Positions 44,744-51,974 of a stretch of 64,000 bases of DNA are shown piece after piece. This DNA is from Paenibacillus sp. 37 (GTDB taxonomy: Bacteria > Bacillota > Bacilli > Paenibacillales > Paenibacillaceae). The first letter of the stretch is position 1. Every line of letters begins with the position of its first letter. A model generated the notes under the pieces. It searched no databases. It saw nothing but the letters and a program-made list of their open reading frames with translations, and was not told the origin of the DNA. The position numbers were made by a program, and so were the translations under genes. The stretch lies in NCBI RefSeq assembly GCF_008386395.1, contig NZ_CP043761.1, positions 5,208,001-5,272,000 of the forward strand. The letters run 5' to 3'.

Positions 44744-45101
44744 ACCTAGTTCATATAACACAGGATGGGAAGCGCGAATAGCGTTAGGCCATTCTCCTAA
44801 TCATCGATATGTGGAAATAATACCCATTATTGTACGTTAGAGTCAAGTATATAATTTTGCTCATTTACCTATATCGTCTCTTGGATAATCGCCATCGTTT
44901 ATCCTAAATCCATAAAAAGCGACTTTCGATAAACCTAGGCTCAACAACATCCCGGGTCAAGGTTACGAGTACCTGTCTCACAAACGGGATGAATTACTAG
45001 AATACGTTTTTTTCATGTAACCTTTTAACTACCTACCCGATCTAATATATAAGTAACGTTACGAACATTCTAATACTTTTAGTAAGAAAGCAGGTGAACC
45101 C
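44744..45101. other. Intergenic region ending in an ECF-type promoter
   Basis: About 360 bp without a gene. TGTAAC (45016-45021), 16 bases and CGAT (45038-45041) fit the bipartite layout of Bacillus ECF promoters, with the sigma gene starting about 60 bp later. An AACGCGCT...AGCGCG pair (about 44735-44780) could form a hairpin. Confidence 0.45.
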
Positions 45102-45625
45102 TTGCATACAGATTCTATTGTCATCAAAGCCAAAGCTGGGGATCCTGAAGCATTCGTGCAGTTGATGCTAGAGATGGAGTTACCTTGATATAGAACTGCA
45201 AGGTCCATCGTCAACAATGACGAAGATTGTGCAGATGCCCTGCAGGAGACAATGCTTAAAGCCTTTAAGTCCATCCACACACTCAGAGAGTCCGCTTTTT
45301 TCAAAACATGGATCTTCCGGATTCTGATTAATGAATGCAACAAAATGGTCAAAAGCAGCTCCAGAACGCTTCCTTACGGAGAGCCGAAGTCACTTCCACT
45401 TCCAAGGATTATGAGAAAATCGAATTGTGGGATGCCGTTCAACATCTGGAGGAGAATCTACGGACTGTGATTCTGCTTCATTACCTACAGGACATGCCGA
45501 TCAGCCAAATTTCCGACATTCTCGAAATTTCTAAGGTAGCCGTGAAGACCCGGCTGCATCGCGCCCGTAAAAAGCTAAAACATTCATCTCAAATCAATCA
45601 AAAAAAAGGAGTTGCGACATCGTGA
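45102..45625 (+). pseudogene. ECF RNA polymerase sigma factor, disrupted by a stop and a frameshift
   Basis: A TTG at 45102 starts a frame reading MHTDSIVIKAKAGDPEAFVQ, typical of ECF sigma region 1-2. It hits TGA at 45186-45188, then continues in the same frame as YRTARSIVNNDEDCADALQE, MLKAFKSIHTL and WIFRILINECNK (region 2). Between about 45355 and 45420 the homology moves to another frame, which carries region 4 (ELWDAVQHLEENLRTVILLH, ISQISDILEISKVAVKTRLH, RARKKLK). Two separate lesions make a simple read error less likely. The GTG of the DUF4179 gene overlaps the end of this frame, as in intact sigma/anti-sigma pairs. Confidence 0.8.
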
Positions 45626-46776
45626 ACACTAAGTTAGAAGAACAATTAAAGAGCTGCCAAAGCCTACTTCCTAATCAGTTATCGGATGTTGCCCGCTCCA
45701 AGATGAATGAGACTTACCAAATCATCAGAGAAACCGATAATTCCGTTTCCTCGATTGAGCGAAAAACAAATGGTTCAAGAACTTTTAATAAATGGTGGGT
45801 TTCCACTGCAGCCGCTACAATCCTTGGAGTGACACTCATTGCTTCCGGCTTTGTATCGCCCGCAATGGCTGATGCTCTCAAGCAAATTCCGGTCCTAGGA
45901 CAAATCTATTCATTATGGGGAAAAAACAACTTAGATCCCGGTCTTCAACAAGCTGATGATTTCATCACAAACGTAAATCAAAGCGTGACCCATGGCAACG
46001 TGACTATGAATATTCCAACGTTGTTATTTGACGGAACCCGCATTCTTATGAACGTAACCACTCCTGGAAATCGCCTGGATTCGGAGCCCAATTCGCTGTC
46101 TTCTGATGCCAATAGAGGGGCAGTGGATACGTTAGAGGTCCTTTATAAAGGCCAGCCTCTGAGCTGGAATTCCGATTTTATGGACGGTAAGAATGCTTCC
46201 AGCTTAATCGTTCAGGTTACCAACACTACTGTCACAGAGCAGAATGTCCAGTTCCCTGATCAGTTTGACTTGAGTGTAAATGTAACGTTAAAGGGTTACG
46301 ATGTCCCGTTCCAATTCGTTCTGCCTGTTACAAAAACTACGCCCGTTACCGTTCTCACTTCAGAGGAGACCAAGCATCATGATAACATTAACTTGCAGAT
46401 CAGCAAGCTGGAAATCACCCCTATCACAACGCAGTTATCCGTTGAGTACAAAACCAATCCGGACCAGAGCATAGAAAAGATGCTCGCTTCTATCCCTTCG
46501 GAATACAAGGGTGCTAACGGGGGAATCATTGCTCTTCAATATGATATTGTGGATGAACATGGCGTTCAACTGAAGCCCATCGGTTCTCACCCCATTAGCG
46601 AATCTTATAATATTCGCTTTGAACCCTTCAAGACGCTACCGCGTACCGTAACCATCAAACCGTACTTAGTCGTATCCGAAGGTCAAGCCCCAGCTGAGGT
46701 TATAGGACGGTGGGAAGACAAACGTATGGTCAAGAAATACATCCCTGAGCTAGAGACTGTACTTTCTGTGCAATAG
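45622..46776 (+). CDS. DUF4179-type membrane protein, probable anti-sigma partner
   Basis: 384 residues. A cytoplasmic N-terminus of about 60 residues (MNTKLEEQLKSCQSLLPNQL) is followed by one span (WVSTAAATILGVTLIASGFV), the SPAMADALKQIPVLGQIYSL motif of the DUF4179 family, and a large extracytoplasmic beta-rich domain. Such proteins sit directly after ECF sigma genes and are thought to hold the sigma factor at the membrane. GTG start at 45622 with AAAGGAG upstream. Unlike its neighbour, this frame is intact. With the sigma factor broken its role may be lost or it may pair with another sigma. Confidence 0.85.
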   Translation: MNTKLEEQLKSCQSLLPNQLSDVARSKMNETYQIIRETDNSVSSIERKTNGSRTFNKWWVSTAAATILGVTLIASGFVSPAMADALKQIPVLGQIYSLWGKNNLDPGLQQADDFITNVNQSVTHGNVTMNIPTLLFDGTRILMNVTTPGNRLDSEPNSLSSDANRGAVDTLEVLYKGQPLSWNSDFMDGKNASSLIVQVTNTTVTEQNVQFPDQFDLSVNVTLKGYDVPFQFVLPVTKTTPVTVLTSEETKHHDNINLQISKLEITPITTQLSVEYKTNPDQSIEKMLASIPSEYKGANGGIIALQYDIVDEHGVQLKPIGSHPISESYNIRFEPFKTLPRTVTIKPYLVVSEGQAPAEVIGRWEDKRMVKKYIPELETVLSVQ

Positions 46777-46829
46777 TGCAGCTGTAAAAAGAACCTTAAT
46801 ATCTAGTATTAAAAAGGTTGCAAACCTAT

Positions 46830-46862
46830 AAAAGACGAAGCCGTAAATGGTTTCGTCTTTTT
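46830..46862 (+). terminator. Terminator of the sigma/DUF4179 operon
   Basis: AAAGACGAAGCC pairs with GGTTTCGTCTTTTT. Confidence 0.88.
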
Positions 46863-46992
46863 ATGTAAATGAATTTAACCCCTGTCTAGCCTAAGTCAAT
46901 TCATCTTGTTCACTAGTGTATTGATAGATATCCATTCAGCCTTTACTTCGCCAACCATTAGAACCCTTGTTTAATTACTTTTATACTATGTT

Positions 46993-47054
46993 GCGCTAAC
47001 CTGTCCGTTATTTCAAAAAAAGCAGCCGATCACATGGATCAGCTACTTTTTTTG
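46993..47054 (-). repeat. Dispersed repeat, copy 3, with terminator hairpin
   Basis: GCTAACCTGTCCGTTATTTC is followed by AAAAAAAGCAGCCGATC and GATCAGCTACTTTTTTT. The second part is a hairpin with A- and T-runs that should terminate the arr-like gene on the minus strand. It has the same order of parts as copies 2 and 5. Confidence 0.7.
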
Positions 47055-47068
47055 TGTTAATAGTTAGA

Positions 47069-47470
47069 CTAATTTAGAATCTCGCCTTTATCTATTTTCG
47101 CCAAGCGTTTATGCCAAACTGCGAGTTGTTCAGGCGTTTGTCGCACCCAATCTTTCACTTCGCCAACAATTTTTAGTGGGGCTTTGCTGCGATATGATCG
47201 CGTCGGATTACCTGGGAATTTCTTATCCGTCACATTTGGGTCATTTTCCCATTCCCCTGTTGGTTCAACAAGATACACGCGCGGTTCACCACCGCCTTTT
47301 GCCAACTCCGCAGCTAACCCAGCCCCATCACGCAAAGCTGTAAAATAAATGTGATTCATCACAACATCCGAATTGTAATTTGAACGAAAGCCAGCTGTAA
47401 GCAAGTCCCCAATCTGCAAATCTGCTCGTGTCCCATGATAAAAAGGACCTTTGTCAAGAATTTCAGCCAT
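47069..47470 (-). CDS. arr: Rifampin ADP-ribosyltransferase (Arr)
   Basis: 133 residues. The family pattern is clear: GPFYHGTRADLQIGDLLTAG with the active His, IYFTALRDGAGLAAELAKGG, VYLVEPTGEWENDPNVTDKK, FPGNPTRSYRSKAPLKIVGE and VKDWVRQTPEQL. The enzyme moves ADP-ribose from NAD to rifamycins, giving resistance. Chromosomal copies are widespread in soil bacteria. GGGGGTGG lies before the ATG at 47470. Upstream in-frame codons to 47677 look non-coding. It ends in a copy of a dispersed repeat. Whether it confers resistance here is not shown. Confidence 0.93.
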   Translation of the reverse strand: MAEILDKGPFYHGTRADLQIGDLLTAGFRSNYNSDVVMNHIYFTALRDGAGLAAELAKGGGEPRVYLVEPTGEWENDPNVTDKKFPGNPTRSYRSKAPLKIVGEVKDWVRQTPEQLAVWHKRLAKIDKGEILN

Positions 47471-47698
47471 CTCGCCACCACCCCCAAATTTAGTAAGATC
47501 CTCTATTTTATCATAACCTGCCCTTAAATTTCTCTTGCATAATACATCCATAGTGCCAAAAATACGATTAAAACAAATAATAAACAAGTTAGTAAGGTGT
47601 AAAATATCATGGTTGAATCCCGCTATGCGGCGCGGTGAAAAATGGAGACGCCTACGATTTCCGACACGGCTATTCATTAAGACTTCCCGATCGCAGAC

Positions 47699-48043
47699 TT
47701 AGGATTGAAACTCTTTTCCCCATACTCTTATAGACTCGATGATACTCGACAATTTATTTCCTTGTTCAGTCAGGGAGTATTCTACTTTGGGTGGCACAGT
47801 GTCTTCTACGACCCTCTTCACAATCCCATCCGCCTCGAGTTCCCTGAGTTGTAAAGTCAACATCCGTTGTGTAATCCCTGGTATTAATCGTTTAAGTTCA
47901 TTAAATCTGACCGATTTTTCGGATATAATGTCGATAATGATTCCCTTCCATTTTCCTCCTATCATATGTAAAACCATTTCAACAGGACAGGCCTTTATAA
48001 CCTCTTCACTGCAGTCGCCATAATTTTTTAATCCATATCCCAT
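47699..48043 (-). CDS. HxlR-family transcriptional regulator
   Basis: 114 residues. The winged helix has the family hallmark CPVEMVLHMIGGKWKGIIID, RFNELKRLIPGITQRMLTLQ, LRELEADGIVKR and PPKVEYSLTEQG. The Cys near residue 19 sits where thiol-reactive members (YodB, HypR) sense quinones or oxidants. GGAGTGG precedes the ATG. It is divergent from an SDR oxidoreductase gene, with a palindrome typical of this family in between, so it likely controls that gene. Confidence 0.93.
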   Translation of the reverse strand: MGYGLKNYGDCSEEVIKACPVEMVLHMIGGKWKGIIIDIISEKSVRFNELKRLIPGITQRMLTLQLRELEADGIVKRVVEDTVPPKVEYSLTEQGNKLSSIIESIRVWGKEFQS

Positions 48044-48079
48044 ATTGCCACTCCATTCATTAAGTTACAAAAATGTGCG

Positions 48080-48091
48080 TACTTATAAGTA
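48080..48091. promoter_or_regulatory. Perfect palindrome, probable HxlR operator
   Basis: TACTTATAAGTA is a perfect 12-bp palindrome, extended by G and TC. It is about 37 bp before the HxlR gene and 150 bp before the SDR gene. Operators of HxlR-type repressors such as YodB have similar TACT...AGTA symmetry. Confidence 0.6.
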
Positions 48092-48240
48092 TCAATCATT
48101 TCCACTATATTAACTATATCAGAAATGAAAGGAGATATATCACGGTTACAATGAGAGAATCTAACTAGCAGTCACAACTATAAGAAATAAATACACTTTT
48201 GTAGGTACAGATTGTAAAAACAGATTAGGGAGGAAATTTT

Positions 48241-48969
48241 ATGAATAAATCCAAGATCGTATTAATTACAGGCGGCAACAAAGGTATTGGTTTTGAGACA
48301 GCAAGACAATTGGGAAACATGGGGTATGAGATTTTAATAGGAGCAAGAAGCGAAGAAAAAGGACATGAGGCCGTAACGCGCTTGGAAACGGAGAACATTA
48401 AAGCTAAAACGGTGGTTCTTGATGTCACAAAACCCAGCTCCGTTCTCTCCGCAGTAGAATGGATTGAACAAGAATATGGATACCTTGATATCTTGATTAA
48501 TAATGCAGGCGTGTTTTTTGAAGGCAACACATCTCCAAGGGAACTGGAACTGTCCGTTCTCAAGAATACTTATGAGACAAACGTTTTTGGCGTATTTTCT
48601 GTCATCACTGCATTACTTCCATTGCTCCAAAAATCTTCTGCCGGAAGAATCGTAAATCTTTCCAGCGCATTAGGTTCCTTAACTTTGAATTCAGACCCAA
48701 CGTCGGAATTTTATAATGTGAATTCGCTCGCCTATAATAGTTCCAAAACGGCTGTAAATGCTTTAACTGTTTTCTTTGCTAAAGAATTAAGAGATACTCC
48801 TATTAAAATCAACTCGGTTTGCCCTGGATTTACAGCTACCGATTTAAATGGTAATACTGGCTATCGCACAGTCGAACAAGCAGCTTCCAGTGTAGTTAAG
48901 CTCGCCACAATCAATAATGATGGTCCAACGGGTAGCTTTTTTGATGAAAATGGAGTTGTGCCTTGGTAA
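48241..48969 (+). CDS. Short-chain dehydrogenase/reductase
   Basis: 242 residues. The cofactor motif is LITGGNKGIGFETARQLGNM, then NNAGVF. The catalytic Ser is in VNLSSALGSL and the YxxxK pair in YNSSKTAVNALT. The Arg pair after GARS suggests NADPH. This pattern is close to carbonyl reductases of the YkvO/ThkR-like SDR group. AGGAGG precedes the ATG. Divergent HxlR gene and operator suggest induction by reactive carbonyls or quinones, which is inference. A long hairpin follows at 49105. Confidence 0.93.
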   Translation: MNKSKIVLITGGNKGIGFETARQLGNMGYEILIGARSEEKGHEAVTRLETENIKAKTVVLDVTKPSSVLSAVEWIEQEYGYLDILINNAGVFFEGNTSPRELELSVLKNTYETNVFGVFSVITALLPLLQKSSAGRIVNLSSALGSLTLNSDPTSEFYNVNSLAYNSSKTAVNALTVFFAKELRDTPIKINSVCPGFTATDLNGNTGYRTVEQAASSVVKLATINNDGPTGSFFDENGVVPW

Positions 48970-49299
48970 ACCATTTTACCCGTGCAGTTTCTGAGTATTC
49001 CGCAAGCTATATGCAGTTTACCCCGTCCCACTCACCAGAGTAGCAGAGTAGACATTCTGTGTAATCAACGGCTATAAGGATTTGTTCATGTCCACTATCG
49101 GAATAGGGTCAAATTCATGTGTCTGACCAAGGACATGAACTTGACCCTTTAAAATGAAAAAAACGCGCTTAGAGCGGGTTTGCATAGGGCTGTATTAATT
49201 GACTCCATAACTTCGCAATCTGCGATCTACAATCCAGTAATGTACATTTAATATTGATTGCTAAGTTGAATATGTATTTAAACTAACCTGCCCGTTAGT
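48970..49299. other. Intergenic region with a long hairpin
   Basis: 330 bp without a gene. It contains the hairpin at 49105-49148, and the dispersed repeat copy 4 begins at its right edge. A short AAACGCGCTTAGAGCGGGTTT segment (about 49162-49182) could also fold. Confidence 0.5.
49105..49148 (+). terminator. Long hairpin downstream of the SDR gene
   Basis: AGGGTCAA and TTCATGT pair with ACATGAA and TTGACCCT, one mismatch apart, with a 12-base loop. It starts 136 bp after the stop, and the T-run is short, so termination is likely but not certain. Confidence 0.6.
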
Positions 49300-49311
49300 T
49301 CAATAAGATAG
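49281..49311 (-). repeat. Dispersed repeat, copy 4, overlapping a gene end
   Basis: AACTAACCTGCCCGTTAGTT carries the full palindromic core. It runs into the stop codon of the lipoprotein gene at 49300. The hairpin-forming second half seen in copies 2, 3 and 5 is absent. Confidence 0.65.
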
Positions 49312-49812
49312 ATCAACAACATCGTCCAACTCTGAACAAGCTGATCCCCATACTTCCCCATCAACACGATAACCGCCACCACTCCATTGAAGCAAGTAGT
49401 CTCCAGTACTCATACCTTCTGAGTAACCTTCTTTAACATTTATCCAATCTAACGATTCCCCGGGAGCAATTGTTCTAGAGAGATACACTCTATTAGTATC
49501 CAAGTGCGTTAAACTAACATTGACTTCATGGCTACTATTGTTCTTCATAAGCAGTTTTATATGTACAAATTCCGGATTTAAGGAAAAGGGTTGCTGCACC
49601 GTAGCTCCTCCAGAAGCAATAAAGTGGGAGGGTTTACTCGCTTGTTCACTTAAATAATTAGAAAGGATTTCACTTTCGGACTTGCTTGAAAATACAACAG
49701 ATTTTGGAGGAGACAAATTCTCTTGAGTTGGACTTGTTGAATCACAGGCAGTTAGGGTCACTGTTGTTAAGGCTAATGTTACAACAATATAAAATAGTCT
49801 CTTTTTCTTCAA
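49300..49812 (-). CDS. Lipoprotein, unknown function
   Basis: About 170 residues. Signal peptide RLFYIVVTLALTTVTLTACD with lipobox LTAC. The mature protein has SLNPEFVHIKLLMKNNSSHE and NVSLTHLDTNRVYLSRTIAP, beta strands with a final Trp/Gly-rich part (YLLQWSGGGYRVDGEVWGSA). GAGGGATG points to TTG at 49812 as start; the ATG five codons earlier has no ribosome site. The last bases overlap a dispersed repeat. Possibly a surface or sporulation-related protein; no family recognised. Confidence 0.8.
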   Translation of the reverse strand: MKKKRLFYIVVTLALTTVTLTACDSTSPTQENLSPPKSVVFSSKSESEILSNYLSEQASKPSHFIASGGATVQQPFSLNPEFVHIKLLMKNNSSHEVNVSLTHLDTNRVYLSRTIAPGESLDWINVKEGYSEGMSTGDYLLQWSGGGYRVDGEVWGSACSELDDVVDLSY

Positions 49813-49929
49813 TACTTCATCCCTCATATTCTTTTATTAGTTTTTCTTTAACCTGTAAAAAATCACTTGTGACGAACAACGCTATTAATTAGTCAAAAGT
49901 TACACTTGTAATTCGCAAGATGACATTGA

Positions 49930-49985
49930 GTTAACCTGCCCGTCACCTGAACAAAAGCAGCCGATTAGGTTAATCGGCTACTTTA
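49930..49985 (-). repeat. Dispersed repeat, copy 5, with terminator hairpin
   Basis: GTTAACCTGCCCGTCACCTG, then AAAAGCAGCCGATTA and TAATCGGCTACTTTA. The second part is a hairpin (AGCAGCCGATTA/TAATCGGCTACTT) between the lipoprotein gene and the P-loop gene on the minus strand. Confidence 0.7.
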
Positions 49986-50060
49986 TGTGGTTTATTGACC
50001 TATCGTATTCCCTTAGTGTAACAAATGACGACTGGGACTGATATCATTAACACTTCAGTA

Positions 50061-50705
50061 TCATTTAAAACCGAAATGCCTCTCAACTTCTAATAACATC
50101 TGCTCTTTATTGGACTGAGATGTTCTCATAAACCATTTTAATTGATACTGCTCTGCTTGTTGCAGATAATGATTCGATGCTCTAACCACTGTGTTTAATG
50201 TTTCGTCCCGTGCACGTTGTGGATCTGATAAACTAGGAAACAAATCTTCCATGCCTCTCAGATGATCTCGATCCAGATAATCTGCTCGAATGAGGTCATC
50301 TTCTGCAAACATATAAATAACTCGGTTGGGGTCAGCAATCTCCCTTAGATAAGCAGGTTCCATAAAAGTATCTACTACGATTGGCTTCTCTTTCCCCATC
50401 TGTAACAAATCCAAGATGATAAACTCCACACTTTCGTCAAACACGGAATTTAACCAGTGATTTCTATCATTCCCTCGTCCTAAAAAGAACCATTCCCAAT
50501 CAATGAAATGTCGCAAAATTGCTGGATGATCCTGTGGATTAGCCTTTTTTTGATAATCGAAAGTGTGGTCGTCTGAAGAATAATAATTCATATTCCATTT
50601 TGAAGAAAGCAAATTAGTCATCGTGCTTTTTCCGCCGCAAGGGCCTCCACATGTCCAATAAACATGATCTAAATACTGTCTTAATAGTCGGTCTGAAACT
50701 TTCAT
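50061..50705 (-). CDS. P-loop kinase-like protein
   Basis: 214 residues. The Walker A motif is CGGPCGGKSTMTNLL, with an unusual Cys before the GGKST. A likely lid or Asp-containing strand follows (YYSSDDHTFDYQKKANPQDH), then a second acidic strand (KPIVVDTFMEPAYL) and EDDLIRADYLDRDHL. The fold resembles nucleotide/shikimate kinase-type or small AAA ATPases that phosphorylate small molecules. No DNA- or membrane-binding parts are seen. The substrate is unknown. It stands alone on the minus strand after repeat copy 5. Confidence 0.75.
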   Translation of the reverse strand: MKVSDRLLRQYLDHVYWTCGGPCGGKSTMTNLLSSKWNMNYYSSDDHTFDYQKKANPQDHPAILRHFIDWEWFFLGRGNDRNHWLNSVFDESVEFIILDLLQMGKEKPIVVDTFMEPAYLREIADPNRVIYMFAEDDLIRADYLDRDHLRGMEDLFPSLSDPQRARDETLNTVVRASNHYLQQAEQYQLKWFMRTSQSNKEQMLLEVERHFGFK

Positions 50706-50831
50706 AGTATGAACAGCTCCTAGTATAAGATTATTTTCTTATAAGGGAGAATGTCTCTTGTCCTATTTGCACTAAATGTCCAAGTCGCTGGCATTTTACA
50801 CCGCCTTTCCTAGCTTCCTTTTATGACAAAT

Positions 50832-51170
50832 TTATTTCTCGGAATCGCTTTTCACAAAATAATTACCATGAGAAAAAATTTGTTTGGTATCGGCCGTTAA
50901 ATGATCTAAGTTATCAACCGTTTCCTTCTCGGTAATGTAGGGGTCTTTCTCGGTTACCCTTTTAAATGTTCCAAAAGAAGTCGTTATACCACTGACATTT
51001 TCTAAAGCTCTATTTATTTCCTCTTCTGATAATTTTACTCCTGGACCAAAATATGGATAGTTTGGGTTATCCGCTGTAGCATCATCATTATGATGACCAG
51101 CATAAATACTTAAAGCAGCCACTGCCGAAACAGTCATTATCAATGCCGTACTAACCAATAATTTTTTCAC
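50832..51170 (-). CDS. Small secreted protein, unknown function
   Basis: 112 residues. An N-terminal signal or anchor (KLLVSTALIMTVSAVAALSI) is followed by a soluble part, NPNYPYFGPGVKLSEEEINR and FKRVTEKDPYITEKETVDNL. There is no lipobox Cys; cleavage could occur after YAG. Start GTG at 51170 with GAGGAG about 13 bases before it, so the exact start is uncertain. It lies beside another small exported protein at 51274, in the same orientation and 103 bp apart. I do not recognise a family. Confidence 0.7.
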   Translation of the reverse strand: MKKLLVSTALIMTVSAVAALSIYAGHHNDDATADNPNYPYFGPGVKLSEEEINRALENVSGITTSFGTFKRVTEKDPYITEKETVDNLDHLTADTKQIFSHGNYFVKSDSEK

Positions 51171-51273
51171 TGAATGTCACTCACTCCTCAATCGTTTCTA
51201 TAGTATGCATTCATATATCCATTGCCTTCTAGTTCAAGTGGGCCTATGTTTTAGTAGAAGACAGATACAACAA

Positions 51274-51750
51274 CTAATAATCTGTATACTGCATAGCGTG
51301 AATCGGTGTACCTTTCGTGACTTCACCTGTCCATGTATTGATTTCTAGTGGCTCTACTAAAACCTTCCATCCATTTTTGCTTTTGAAAATTTTATACGGG
51401 AGTGGTGGTGACTGTTCGTAGTCTTGTCCTGCATACTTTTGAACGACATAAAGTTGAACTTCATCCATGTTGATTTGTTTGCTTTCCACAATCTCATACC
51501 CTGTAGTTGGATTGGTCTTCAAGTCCTTTACATATCCTTCTTCACGACTCTTCTCATCCAAATAGTTTGTATCTTTAGCATAGAACATCATCCCCTCTAC
51601 ATCCTTAGCAATGTAAGCATCAAAGTACTCAGTTGCGGCTTCCATCGGAGTTTGGGCTACGACTCTTTCCGCAGTTGTAGTCGATACAACTAAGATAGAA
51701 CCAGTAATAACACCAGCAAGTAAAAGCGATACTATTCTTTTCCCTGTCAT
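51274..51750 (-). CDS. Exported protein with NTF2/DUF4878-like domain
   Basis: 158 residues. Signal peptide GKRIVSLLLAGVITGSILVV, cleavage likely after VVAQ. The domain starts PMEAATEYFDAYIAKDVEGM and continues to YKIFKSKNGWKVLVEPL, the helix-then-curved-sheet pattern of NTF2-like folds found in extracytoplasmic DUF4878 proteins. It has no visible catalytic motif. The ATG at 51750 has an AAAGGAG-like sequence upstream (read on the minus strand). It may be co-transcribed with the small exported protein at 50832. Confidence 0.75.
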   Translation of the reverse strand: MTGKRIVSLLLAGVITGSILVVSTTTAERVVAQTPMEAATEYFDAYIAKDVEGMMFYAKDTNYLDEKSREEGYVKDLKTNPTTGYEIVESKQINMDEVQLYVVQKYAGQDYEQSPPLPYKIFKSKNGWKVLVEPLEINTWTGEVTKGTPIHAMQYTDY

Positions 51751-51974
51751 GGATCGAGAACTCCTTTTTAGTGATAGAGTTGGTAATAGTGATCAAATTT
51801 CTTTAGATCTACTTAGTATAACGCATTGAATTATTGGAAAGTTTTTGTATTTATGAGAAATTTGTTTGCATTGGATTTCCGAAGGCTTAGCCTCTTTATC
51901 CAAACTCTTCTTTACGCCCACCTCACTTAATGTTAGATTTTATAACATATTATGACGAAAGCGGTGGGTTGAAG

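Noticed and set aside
45102..45420. Programmed frameshift in the ECF sigma gene
   Set aside because: There are two separate lesions (a stop and a later shift) and no slippery sequence with a downstream structure, so decay is simpler.
47471..47677. N-terminal extension of the Arr protein
   Set aside because: The extra 69 residues have no similarity to Arr, and a ribosome site lies before the ATG at 47470, where family homology begins.
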